Source: Xenophilus azovorans DSM 13620 (GTDB lineage Bacteria; Pseudomonadota; Gammaproteobacteria; Burkholderiales; Burkholderiaceae_C). From it: a stretch of DNA of 64,000 bases. A program made the translations under genes and the position numbers. The stretch lies in NCBI RefSeq assembly GCF_000745855.1, contig NZ_JQKD01000022.1, positions 1 to 64,000 of the forward strand, read 5' to 3'. This document shows positions 7,148-14,807 of the stretch, piece by piece. The notes under the pieces were generated by a model. That model saw only the letters and a list, made by a program, of their open reading frames with translations. It was not told the DNA's origin and did not search any database. Position 1 is the first letter of the stretch. Every line of letters starts with the position of its first letter.

Positions 7148-9022
7148 TCATTGCCATTGCGGCTTGAGGGTGAAGGGCAGCGCGTCGGCGTGCAGCGCCT
7201 GCACGGCGGCGTCGCGGTGCTTGAGCACGGCGCGCTGGTTGATGGAGCCCTTGTCCGTCACCTCGCCCTTGTCGATGGAGGGCGGCTCGGCCATCAGCGC
7301 GGCGCGGGCGATGCGGTTGGCGCTGCCGGTGGCGTCGCCGGCCAGCCGGTCGACGACTTTCTGGAAGTGCTGCTGCACCGCCTCGCTCTCCAGCACCTGC
7401 TGCATCGGCGCGCCTGGCGGCAGGCCGGCCAGTTCGCGCACCGCCTGCGTCGGGAAGATCAGCGCGCCCACTTCCTTCATGTTCAGGCCGGTGAGCACCA
7501 CGTCCTGGATGTAGGGCGCGCCGAAGGCGATCACCTTGGCGCGCAGCGGCCCCACGCTGACGAAGGTGCCGGTGGCGAGCTTGAAGTCTTCCGCGATGCG
7601 GCCGTCGAAGCGCAGGCCCAGGTGGATGTTGTCCGGGTCGATCCAGGCCACGGCGTCGCCGGTCTTGAAGAAGCCTTCCTCGTCGAAGGCGTCGTGCGTC
7701 GCCTCGGGCATGCGCCAGTAGCCGGGCGTGACGTTGGGGCCGCGGTAGCGGATCTCGACCTTGCCGTCGGTCGGCACCAGCTTCACTTCCATGCCCGGCG
7801 TGGGCAGGCCGAGGTCGCCGGTCTGCACCTGCGGGCGGGTGATGTACAGGCCGAAGGGGCCCGATTCGGTCATGCCCAGGCCGGTGCCCATCACCAGGCG
7901 CTCGCCGATCTCGGCCTCCTGGATGCGGTGGAGCTGGTCCCACACCGCCTGCGGCAGCGCGGCGCCGGCGTAGAAGAACATGCGGCAGCGCGACAGCAGG
8001 CGCTTGCGCAGCACCGCGTCCTCTTCCATCGCGTTGGCGATGTACTCGAAGCCGGTGGGCACGTTGAAGTACACGGTGGGCGCGATCTCGCGCAGGTTGC
8101 GCAGCGTCTCGGCGATGCCGGCAGGCGTGGGCTTGCCGTCGTCGATGTAGAGCGTGCCGCCGTTGTCCAGCACGATGCCCACGTTGTGGTTGCCGCCGAA
8201 GGTGTGGTTCCACGGCAGCCAGTCGACCAGCACCGGCGGCTCGTCGCCCAGCGCGGGGATCGAGGCGCGCAGTTGCGCCTGGTTGGCGCACCACATGCGG
8301 TGCGTGTTGATCACCGCCTTGGGGTTCTTGGTCGAGCCCGAGGTGAAGAGGAACTTGGTGATGGTGCCCGGGTGTGTGGCGTGCATGGCCGTGTCCACCG
8401 CAGCGGTGGGCTCGGCGGCCAGCAGCTCGGCGAGCGGCGTGGTGCGGCGGCCCTCCAGCGTGCCGCCGGCCAGCACCACCTCCACGTCCTGCGGCACGGT
8501 GGCGGCGATGGCGGGGGCATAGCGCGTGTCGGCCGCGAACACCAGGCCCGGCGTCAGCGTGCCCAGCACGTGGCGCAGCTTTTCGTAGTCCTTGCTCACC
8601 AGCGAGTAGGGCGGCGAGACGGGGCAGTGCGGGATGCCCGCGTACAGGCAGCCCAGCGCCAGCAGCGCGTGCTCGATGCCGTTCTCGCTCAGGATGGCGA
8701 CGGGGCGCTCTTCCGACAGGCCACGGTCGAGCAGCGCCTGGCCGATGGCGCGCGCCTTCGCCAGCGCCTCGCGGTAGGTGACGCGGATCCAGTCGCCGGT
8801 GCTGCCGTCGGCGTTGCGCGCGCGGCGGGCGATGAAGGTGCGCTCCGGCGCCACGGCCGCCCAGTACACCAGGCGGTCGGTCATGCGGTGCGCGTAGGGC
8901 CCCAGGGGCCGCTCGGCCGCGAGGTACTGCACGCCGTCGCCGCCCTCGCGCAGCACGCCGCGCGTGACGCCGAAGGCCAGGGGGCGGTAGGCCGGCGCAG
9001 CCGCCCGTGTCGTCTCCGTCAT
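7148..9022 (-). CDS. fcs: Feruloyl-CoA synthase-like hydroxycinnamate-CoA ligase
   Basis: This 624-residue AMP-forming acyl-CoA ligase carries the P-loop FLFTSGSTKNPKAV at about residues 225-240, the substrate/AMP segment GTGLGMTESGP, the hinge GLRFDGRIAEDFKL, and a C-terminal DKGSINQRAVL with the adenylation-type Lys. The TESGP and RIAEDFKL versions, the N-terminal RPLGPYAHRMTDRL and the length of about 620 are typical of bacterial feruloyl-CoA synthases. It activates ferulate, p-coumarate or caffeate in the cytoplasm. It follows the hydratase gene by 35 bp. Confidence 0.88.
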   Translation of the reverse strand: MTETTRAAAPAYRPLAFGVTRGVLREGGDGVQYLAAERPLGPYAHRMTDRLVYWAAVAPERTFIARRARNADGSTGDWIRVTYREALAKARAIGQALLDRGLSEERPVAILSENGIEHALLALGCLYAGIPHCPVSPPYSLVSKDYEKLRHVLGTLTPGLVFAADTRYAPAIAATVPQDVEVVLAGGTLEGRRTTPLAELLAAEPTAAVDTAMHATHPGTITKFLFTSGSTKNPKAVINTHRMWCANQAQLRASIPALGDEPPVLVDWLPWNHTFGGNHNVGIVLDNGGTLYIDDGKPTPAGIAETLRNLREIAPTVYFNVPTGFEYIANAMEEDAVLRKRLLSRCRMFFYAGAALPQAVWDQLHRIQEAEIGERLVMGTGLGMTESGPFGLYITRPQVQTGDLGLPTPGMEVKLVPTDGKVEIRYRGPNVTPGYWRMPEATHDAFDEEGFFKTGDAVAWIDPDNIHLGLRFDGRIAEDFKLATGTFVSVGPLRAKVIAFGAPYIQDVVLTGLNMKEVGALIFPTQAVRELAGLPPGAPMQQVLESEAVQQHFQKVVDRLAGDATGSANRIARAALMAEPPSIDKGEVTDKGSINQRAVLKHRDAAVQALHADALPFTLKPQWQ

Positions 9023-9057
9023 GTCGATCTCCGTCGATTGAAAAAGGGGGCCGGGCC

Positions 9058-9834
9058 TCAGCCCTTGGCGACCTTGGCGGCGCGGCCTTCGAGGAAGGCG
9101 CGCACGCGCTCCTTGGCGTCCGGCGCGTCCTGCACGATGCCGGACATCAGCGCCTCGGTGAAGAAGCCATGGTCGGCCGGCTGCTCGGCGATGCGCGGCA
9201 GCGCGTGCATCAGGGCGTAGTTGGTCAGCGGTGCGTTGGTGGCGACGCGGCGCGCCAGCTCCAGCGCCTTGTCGAAGGCCGTGCCCTCGGGCACCAGGTA
9301 CTGCGCGAAGCCGGCGCGCTCGCCTTCCTCGGCGTTGTAGACGCGGCCGGTCATCATCATGTCGGTCATGCGCGCCACGCCGATCAGCCTGGGGATGCGC
9401 ACCGAGCCGCCGCCGCCGACGAAGATGCCGCGCGAGCCCTCGGGCAGCGCATAGAAGGTGCTCTCGTCGGCCACGCGGATGTGGCTGGCGCTGGCCAGCT
9501 CCAGCCCGCCGCCGACCACCGCGCCATGCAGCGCCGCGATCACCGGCACCGGACCGCCCTGGATGCAATCCAGCGCCTGGTGCCACATGCGCGAGTGCTG
9601 CACGCCCTGGCTGGCGTTGCGCTCGCTGATTTCCGAGAGGTCGAGCCCGGCGCAGAAGTGCGGGCCCTCGCCGTCGAGCACCGCCGCGCGCACCGTGCCG
9701 GGCAGGTTCTGGAAGGTGTCGCGCAGCGCGAGGATCAGCCCGTCGTTGAGCGCATTGCGCTTGGCCGGACGGGTCAGGCGGACGATGGCGATGTCGTCCT
9801 GGATGTCGAGGCGGAGGTCGGGGTTCGGCGTCAT
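9058..9834 (-). CDS. Crotonase-family enoyl-CoA hydratase for hydroxycinnamoyl-CoA
   Basis: This 258-residue crotonase has the oxyanion-hole segments HFCAGLDL (about 59-66) and HGAVVGGGLEL (103-113). Glu112 and Glu132 (in YALPEG) are exactly 20 residues apart and match the two catalytic glutamates of true enoyl-CoA hydratases (E144/E164 of rat crotonase). Hydratase-lyases of the HCHL type have Ser at the first site, so simple hydration is favoured over retro-aldol cleavage to vanillin. It is the first gene of the operon, with an AAGGA ribosome site before 9834. Related proteins are often annotated as p-hydroxycinnamoyl-CoA hydratase/lyase, so activity remains to be shown. Confidence 0.85.
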   Translation of the reverse strand: MTPNPDLRLDIQDDIAIVRLTRPAKRNALNDGLILALRDTFQNLPGTVRAAVLDGEGPHFCAGLDLSEISERNASQGVQHSRMWHQALDCIQGGPVPVIAALHGAVVGGGLELASASHIRVADESTFYALPEGSRGIFVGGGGSVRIPRLIGVARMTDMMMTGRVYNAEEGERAGFAQYLVPEGTAFDKALELARRVATNAPLTNYALMHALPRIAEQPADHGFFTEALMSGIVQDAPDAKERVRAFLEGRAAKVAKG

Positions 9835-9857
9835 GATTGCAGTCCTTGCTGGAATCG

Positions 9858-9886
9858 ATTATGGTTATGAAAAATAACCAACTCAA
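9858..9886 (-). promoter_or_regulatory. Promoter with embedded MarR-type operator for the catabolic operon
   Basis: Reading the minus strand, a -35 TTGAGT (9886-9881) and a -10 CATAAT (9863-9858) are 17 bp apart. An inverted repeat, TGGTTAT-gaaaa-ATAACCA on the + strand (9862-9880), fills the spacer and overlaps the -10. A protein bound here would block polymerase. The dyad lies in the only gap between the divergent catabolic units, so it is the best candidate site for the MarR repressor encoded at the operon end. The prediction is from sequence alone. Confidence 0.7.
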
Positions 9887-9937
9887 GCACCGCCGCGCCT
9901 GATTGGATCGGTATTTACCCTAGCCCGGAGACAGTCC

Positions 9938-10804
9938 ATGGACATCGCCAACCTCATCGCCATCGACACGCACACCCATGCCGAGGTGAGCTGCTGGAAC
10001 CCCTTCGACAACTACGGCGAGGAGTACGACCGCGCGGCCGACAAGTACTTCAAGTCCGGCCGCCGCCCGACCATCCAGGAGAGCATCGACTACTACCGGG
10101 AGCGGAAGATCGGCATGGTGATGTTCGGCGTGGACAGCGAGTCCAACCTGGGCCGCCGCCGCATTCCCAACGAGGAGATCGCCGAGGCGGCGCAGAAGAA
10201 CCCCGACGTGCTGATCGCCTTCGGCAGCATCGACCCGCACAAGGGGAAGATGGGCGCGCGCGAGGCGCGGCGGCTGATCGAGGAGCACGGCGTACGCGGC
10301 TTCAAGTTCCACCCCACCGTGCAGGGCTACCACCCCTACGACCGCATGGCCTGGCCGATCTACGAGGTGATCGCCGAGCACCGGCTGCCGGCGGTGTTCC
10401 ACACCGGCCACAGCGGCATCGGCTCGGGCATGCGCTGCGGCGGCGGCCTGCGGCTGGAATACAGCAACCCGATGCACCTGGACGACGTGGCGATCGACTT
10501 CCCCGACATGCAGATCGTCATGGCGCACCCGAGCTTCCCGTGGCAGGACGAGGCGCTGTCGGTGGCCACGCACAAGCCCAACGTGTGGATCGACCTCTCG
10601 GGCTGGAGCCCCAAGTACTTCCCGAAGCAACTGGTGCAGTACGCCAACACGCTGCTGAAGGACCGCGTGCTGTTCGGCAGCGACTGGCCGCTGATCTCGC
10701 CCGACCGCTGGATGAAGGACTTCCAGGAGGCCGGCTTCAAGCCCGAGGTGATGCCGGGCATCCTGAAGGACAACGCCGTCCGGCTGCTCGGCCTGGGCGG
10801 CTGA
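9938..10804 (+). CDS. Amidohydrolase-2 family hydrolase/decarboxylase (CouO-like candidate)
   Basis: This 288-residue TIM-barrel metal hydrolase has the HTH metal motif at His12/His14, further His residues in FKFHPT, FHTGHSG and MAHPSF, and a metal-ligand Asp249 in FGSDWPL. The family includes ACMSD and resorcylate decarboxylases and, in Rhodococcus hydroxycinnamate catabolism, the CouO protein that hydrolyses the beta-keto thioester into acetyl-CoA and a hydroxybenzoate. Divergent placement from the ligase/hydratase genes across one operator, and the absence of a thiolase, make a CouO role attractive. Plain decarboxylation or demethylation of an aromatic acid is the alternative. Confidence 0.78.
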   Translation: MDIANLIAIDTHTHAEVSCWNPFDNYGEEYDRAADKYFKSGRRPTIQESIDYYRERKIGMVMFGVDSESNLGRRRIPNEEIAEAAQKNPDVLIAFGSIDPHKGKMGAREARRLIEEHGVRGFKFHPTVQGYHPYDRMAWPIYEVIAEHRLPAVFHTGHSGIGSGMRCGGGLRLEYSNPMHLDDVAIDFPDMQIVMAHPSFPWQDEALSVATHKPNVWIDLSGWSPKYFPKQLVQYANTLLKDRVLFGSDWPLISPDRWMKDFQEAGFKPEVMPGILKDNAVRLLGLGG

Positions 10805-10810
10805 GCGCGC

Positions 10811-11605
10811 TCAGCGCGGCACGGCGTCGGCGGTGGTGGTGGTCACCGCCGGCGGATCGTCGTCTTCATCGGCCTGCAGGTGGGCGGTGATGGCGTCGTG
10901 CCACAGCCGGTAGCCGGCCTGGTTCATGTGCAGGCGGTCGGGCAGGAACAGCTCCGCGCGCGGGCGGCCGTCCTCGTCCACCATCGGCGTGTAGATGTCG
11001 ATGAAGTCCGCATCCGCCTGCGTGCGCACGTAGGCCGCGATGATGTGGTTGGCCTCGCGGATCTGCGGCAGCAGCCGCTCGCGCGAGGGGCTGGGCTTGA
11101 TCGAGATGTAGCTGATGCGCGTGTCGGGCAGGGCCTCGCGCACGGTGTGGGCGAACTGCGCGAAGGCCTCCAGCACCTGGATCGGCGTGCGGCCCAGCAT
11201 CAGGTCGTTGTCGCCGGCGTACACCAGCACGTGGCGCGGGCGGTAGCGCACCACCAGGTCGCGCGCGAGCACGCTGCATTCGGCCATGGTGGAGCCGCCG
11301 AAGCCGCGGTTGATGACCACCGGCAGCTCGCTGAAATCCTGCGCCAGGCGGCTCCACATGCGGATGCTGGAGCTGCCGAAGAACAGCACGCCGCCGCTCT
11401 CGGGCATCCGCGTCCGGTCGGCCGCGGCGAAGGCGTCCAGCGAACTCTTCCAGCGCAGCTGCGCGGCCAGGTAGGCGGGCGAGAGGCCCGGATCGGGCGC
11501 CGGCTGCTCGGCGAAGGCGGCTGCTGCGCCCCACAGCGCGGCGGCGCAGACCAGCAGGGACGGCGCCAGCCGGCGCGCAGCGGACATGGGAAGGCGAAAC
11601 GGCAT
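10811..11605 (-). CDS. Exported SGNH/GDSL-type lipase or esterase
   Basis: This is a protein of about 264 residues with an N-terminal signal peptide (hydrophobic run LLVCAAALWGAAAAFA). The SGNH blocks are all visible: Ser in FFGSSSIRMW, Gly in NRGFGGS, Asn in VYAGDNDLM, and Asp/His in DRLHMNQAGY. It should be a periplasmic or secreted ester hydrolase; the substrate is unknown. A longer reading from 11647 adds a non-signal-like leader, so Met at 11605 (or 11587) is preferred. Its stop is 6 bp from the stop of the convergent amidohydrolase gene. The acidic tail DEDDDPP is a minor oddity. Confidence 0.85.
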   Translation of the reverse strand: MPFRLPMSAARRLAPSLLVCAAALWGAAAAFAEQPAPDPGLSPAYLAAQLRWKSSLDAFAAADRTRMPESGGVLFFGSSSIRMWSRLAQDFSELPVVINRGFGGSTMAECSVLARDLVVRYRPRHVLVYAGDNDLMLGRTPIQVLEAFAQFAHTVREALPDTRISYISIKPSPSRERLLPQIREANHIIAAYVRTQADADFIDIYTPMVDEDGRPRAELFLPDRLHMNQAGYRLWHDAITAHLQADEDDDPPAVTTTTADAVPR

Positions 11606-11835
11606 CACGTGGTCGGTACGACAGATACGGGGAAGAGCCAAGGCCATGCAACCCTCGAGCCAGCCGGCCGGTTGACAGCGCAGCGCGGAGCGAGGCCAAA
11701 AATCTTAACGGGCGTTCCTGACAGCGCCGCGTCGCCGCGACGGCCGGAAGCGCGCCGCCGCCGATTCAGGAAACAAAATGACACATATACTCCGCCAGAT
11801 CAACAGGGGGAACGAGCCCCATGCACGGAGCACCC

Positions 11836-13185
11836 ATGCCCAATCCGGCTCTCGACGACGAGGACAGCCTGCCCGCCCCGGCCCCCTTCTGGCATCGGCT
11901 CAACACCTTCTTCGGCCTTCCGCTGCAGGGCACGCCGCTGCTGTATGCGCTGGCGCTGGCGGCGTCCAGCCTGCTGGTCCTGCCGCTCGGCGCGGTCATC
12001 GGGCTGCCGCTGGCCATCGTGGTGGTGGTGCTGGGGCTGCTGCTGGCCGTCAGCCGCTACGGCTTCAAGGTGATGGCGCTGGGCGCGCGCGGCATCTTCC
12101 GCGCTGCCGACTATCCGCACCGGATGGAGGAGGACGTCACCGCGCTGCCGTGGAAGCTGTTCCTCGTGCTGCTGGCGCAGGGCTTCGCCGCCGGGCTGGT
12201 GCAGCGCCTGTTCGGCGAGGGGATGGGCCTGCTGGCCACCGGCGTCGTCTCGCTGGTGATGCCGGCCACGGTGATGGTGATCCTGCTCACCGGCAGCGGC
12301 ATGGCAGCCCTCAACCCGGCACGCCTGTGGGACACCATGACAGTGGTCGGCTGGCCCTACCTGCTGCTGTTCTTCTTCCTGTATTTGCTCAATGGCGGCA
12401 TGGGCTTCGGCGCCGTGTTCGTCGTCACCAAGATCGGCCGCACCATCGCCATCCCGCTGCTGAGCTTCGTCGTCATCTACTTCAGCTGGGTGATGTTCGC
12501 GCTGCTGGGCTACGTGATCTATCAGCACCACCGCGCCTTCGGCATCGACCTGCTGCCCGGCGGCGAGGCCGACGAGGGCCGCCCGCAGCTCACGCCCGAG
12601 CAGCAGGCCCAGCGCGCCGCCGACAAGGAGGTGGCCGGTCTTGTCGCTGCCGGCGACGTGCCCGCCGCGCTGGCGCTGGCTTACGAGGCGCAGCGCATCG
12701 ACCCCTACTCGCTGCCGGCGCAGCGCCGCTACCACCGCGTGCTGCTGCTCGCGGACGACAAGACGCCCACGCTGCTGGACCACGGCCGCCGCTTCATCGA
12801 GCAGTTGGTGCAGCAATCGCAGGTGTCGGAGGCGCTGCGCGTCTACCAGGCCTGCCGCGGCAAGGACGAGGCCTTCATGCCCGAGGGCAGCGCCAGCACC
12901 TTCGCGCTGGCCCGCCATGCCTGGCAGGGCGGCGACGCGAAGGAGGCGCTGCGCCTGCTCAACGGCTTCGACAAGCGCTTCCGCGGCGACCCGCTGATCC
13001 CCCAGGTCTACGAACTCGCGGCGCGTGCGCTGGTGCAGGGCCTGGGCAAGCCGAAGATGGCGCTGCCGATCCTGCAGCAGCTGGAGCGCAAATATCCCGA
13101 GAGCGAGGCGGCGCGGGAGGTGCGGTGGATGCTGCGGGAGGTGGTGGATGAGGGGCAGGCAGGGGCGGCGCCGGCACAGGCTTGA
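11836..13185 (+). CDS. Polytopic membrane protein with cytoplasmic TPR-like region
   Basis: I do not recognise a named family. The protein has about 450 residues. Residues about 30-240 hold five or six long hydrophobic segments, including a double helix near LLVLPLGAVIGLPLAIVVV and an aromatic-rich one near YLLLFFFLYLL. The remaining 200 residues are soluble and helix-rich with Ala/Leu spacing like tetratricopeptide repeats (VAGLVAAGDVPAALALAYEA and later units). The Met at 11836 has a GGAG 5 bp upstream; an earlier Met at 11821 is in frame. It may organise a membrane complex, but no function can be given. Confidence 0.75.
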   Translation: MPNPALDDEDSLPAPAPFWHRLNTFFGLPLQGTPLLYALALAASSLLVLPLGAVIGLPLAIVVVVLGLLLAVSRYGFKVMALGARGIFRAADYPHRMEEDVTALPWKLFLVLLAQGFAAGLVQRLFGEGMGLLATGVVSLVMPATVMVILLTGSGMAALNPARLWDTMTVVGWPYLLLFFFLYLLNGGMGFGAVFVVTKIGRTIAIPLLSFVVIYFSWVMFALLGYVIYQHHRAFGIDLLPGGEADEGRPQLTPEQQAQRAADKEVAGLVAAGDVPAALALAYEAQRIDPYSLPAQRRYHRVLLLADDKTPTLLDHGRRFIEQLVQQSQVSEALRVYQACRGKDEAFMPEGSASTFALARHAWQGGDAKEALRLLNGFDKRFRGDPLIPQVYELAARALVQGLGKPKMALPILQQLERKYPESEAAREVRWMLREVVDEGQAGAAPAQA

Positions 13186-13212
13186 GGCCTCCGCGGCAAC
13201 CTCGGAACGATC

Positions 13213-13545
13213 ATGAGCCGCGTGACCATCTCGATCCGGCCGTGCCAGCCGACTGCCTCGTTGATCGGTCGCATCCGCTCCATCACGAAGCTGGGCATCG
13301 CCGACGTGCGCGACCGTCTCGCAGGCGGTGAGCCGCTGTTCGATCAAGAGATCTTCGGCAACCGGGCGGAAGATCTCTTTGCGCAGGCAAGAGGCCTTCT
13401 GCTTGCGCTGGAGGAAGAGGGACAGCAACCGCTGGTGAGCGAAGCCGGTCGGCCGATCACGGCGCAGATACTGCGAAACATCCTTCAGGCGTCCGAAGCG
13501 TCGGCGGAGGAACTGCGGCGCCTGGACGATCTGGGGCATGTCTAG
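13213..13545 (+). CDS. Small hypothetical protein with L7/L12-C-terminal-like pattern
   Basis: This is a frame of 110 residues not assigned to a named family. After VTISIRPCQP comes IRSITKLGIADVRDRLAGGE and later LLLALEEEGQQPL. The order of a strand, a helix ending in T-x-LGI, a helix rich in D/R, and a last helix ending LEEEG recalls the ribosomal L7/L12 C-terminal fold, which also occurs in stand-alone proteins. Codon choice is less GC-biased than in its neighbours (for example ttgatcggt, gatcaagag). It lies alone between the membrane protein and the convergent permease. No strong ribosome site is visible. Confidence 0.55.
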   Translation: MSRVTISIRPCQPTASLIGRIRSITKLGIADVRDRLAGGEPLFDQEIFGNRAEDLFAQARGLLLALEEEGQQPLVSEAGRPITAQILRNILQASEASAEELRRLDDLGHV

Positions 13546-13562
13546 GTCCGGCCCACCCGCCC

Positions 13563-14807
13563 TCAATCCCCCAGCAGTTCCCCCACCGGCCGCAAGTCCT
13601 CCACCCGGTCGCACACCGCCTTGACGACCATGAGGATGGGGATGCCCAGCAGCAGCCCCCACACGCCCCAGAGCCACCCCCAGAAGATCACGCCGACGAA
13701 CACGGTGACGGGGTTCATGCGCGCGGTGCGGCTGGTCAGCCAGGGGGCCAGCAGGTTGCCGACCAGGGTGTGGATGAGCAGCGAGCTGCCGGCCACGGCC
13801 AGGGCCATCTCGATGCTGCTGAACTGCAGGAAGGCCACCAGGCCGGCGGCGGCGAGCATGATCACCGAGCCGACGTACGGGATCAGGTTGGTGACGCCGG
13901 CGAGGATGCCCCACACCGCCGCGTTGGCCAGCCCCAGCGCCCAGAAGGTCAGGCCGGTGGCCACGCCGACGACCGCGCTGGTGAAGATCTGCACCATCAG
14001 GTAGCGCTCGATCTGCCGCGTGATGTCGTCCAGCACGTGCACGGTGATCCTCTTGCGCTGCAGGCCGTGGCCGGTGATCTTGACCAGCTTGCGGCGGAAG
14101 GTGTCGCCCGAGCACAGCGCGAAGTAAGTGAGGAAGACCACCAGCGTAAGCTGGCTGGCGGCGCCGAGCAGGCCGACGGTGCCGCTCCACAGGTAGTCGC
14201 GCACGTTGAAGGGCGGGCGCTCGATGATGACGCGCTGCACGCCGCGGCGCGGCGGGGCGGGGGTGGCGTTGTCCTGGGCAGCGCGCTCCAGCTGCGCCGC
14301 CGCGGCCTGCACGGTGTCGAGCGGGCTGGCCTTGGTGCTGCGCTCGCGCACGGCGGCGCGCAGCTTCTGCGCGGCCACGGGCAGGGCATCGATCACCTCG
14401 GCGGCGCTGCCCGACAGCGAATAGCCTGTCCATCCCAGCCCGCCGCCCAGCGCCACCAGCAGCAGCGCCGCGCCCAGCCAGCGCGGCAGGCGCCAGCGCT
14501 CCAGCCGGTCGACCACCGGCGCGAGCGCATAGGTCAGCATCAGGCTGAGCATCAGCGGGATGAACACCGCCGCCGCCCAGCGCAGCGCGAACACGCAGGC
14601 CAGCACGGCCAGCACCGCCAGCGAGATGCTGCGCACGTCCACCGGCATCTGCAGAACGACCGGCGGGCCGTCGGCGGGCGGGGGCGGTGCCGGCGCGTCC
14701 GGCGGAGCGGCCTCCTCCGCGACTTCCGAAGTGGCGGGCGGCTCCTCGTCGGCGGCGGGGCCGGCGTCCGGGCCGGGGCTGGGTTCGGGCGGCGGTGGGT
14801 TGTTCAT
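13563..14807 (-). CDS. AI-2E family transporter (YdiK/PerM-type permease)
   Basis: This 414-residue protein has a Pro/Ala-rich N-terminal tail of about 55 residues, then about eight membrane segments with the central soluble domain of the AI-2E exporter (UPF0118) family. Typical family parts are the first double helix (AVFIPLMLSLMLTYALAP), the GIPYIGS-like motif appearing here as NLIPYVGSVIML, and the last helix GWLWGVWGLLLGIPILMVVK. Members export small molecules or act as Na+/H+ antiporters; the substrate here is unknown. Its start overlaps the response-regulator stop by an ATGA, so it is translated with the two-component pair. Confidence 0.88.
   Translation of the reverse strand: MNNPPPPEPSPGPDAGPAADEEPPATSEVAEEAAPPDAPAPPPPADGPPVVLQMPVDVRSISLAVLAVLACVFALRWAAAVFIPLMLSLMLTYALAPVVDRLERWRLPRWLGAALLLVALGGGLGWTGYSLSGSAAEVIDALPVAAQKLRAAVRERSTKASPLDTVQAAAAQLERAAQDNATPAPPRRGVQRVIIERPPFNVRDYLWSGTVGLLGAASQLTLVVFLTYFALCSGDTFRRKLVKITGHGLQRKRITVHVLDDITRQIERYLMVQIFTSAVVGVATGLTFWALGLANAAVWGILAGVTNLIPYVGSVIMLAAAGLVAFLQFSSIEMALAVAGSSLLIHTLVGNLLAPWLTSRTARMNPVTVFVGVIFWGWLWGVWGLLLGIPILMVVKAVCDRVEDLRPVGELLGD

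Noticed and set aside
9058-9834. Calling the crotonase a vanillin-forming hydroxycinnamoyl-CoA hydratase-lyase (Ech/HCHL)
   Set aside because: Glu rather than Ser is at the first catalytic place, and the operon carries a hydroxyacyl-CoA-type SDR but no vanillin dehydrogenase.
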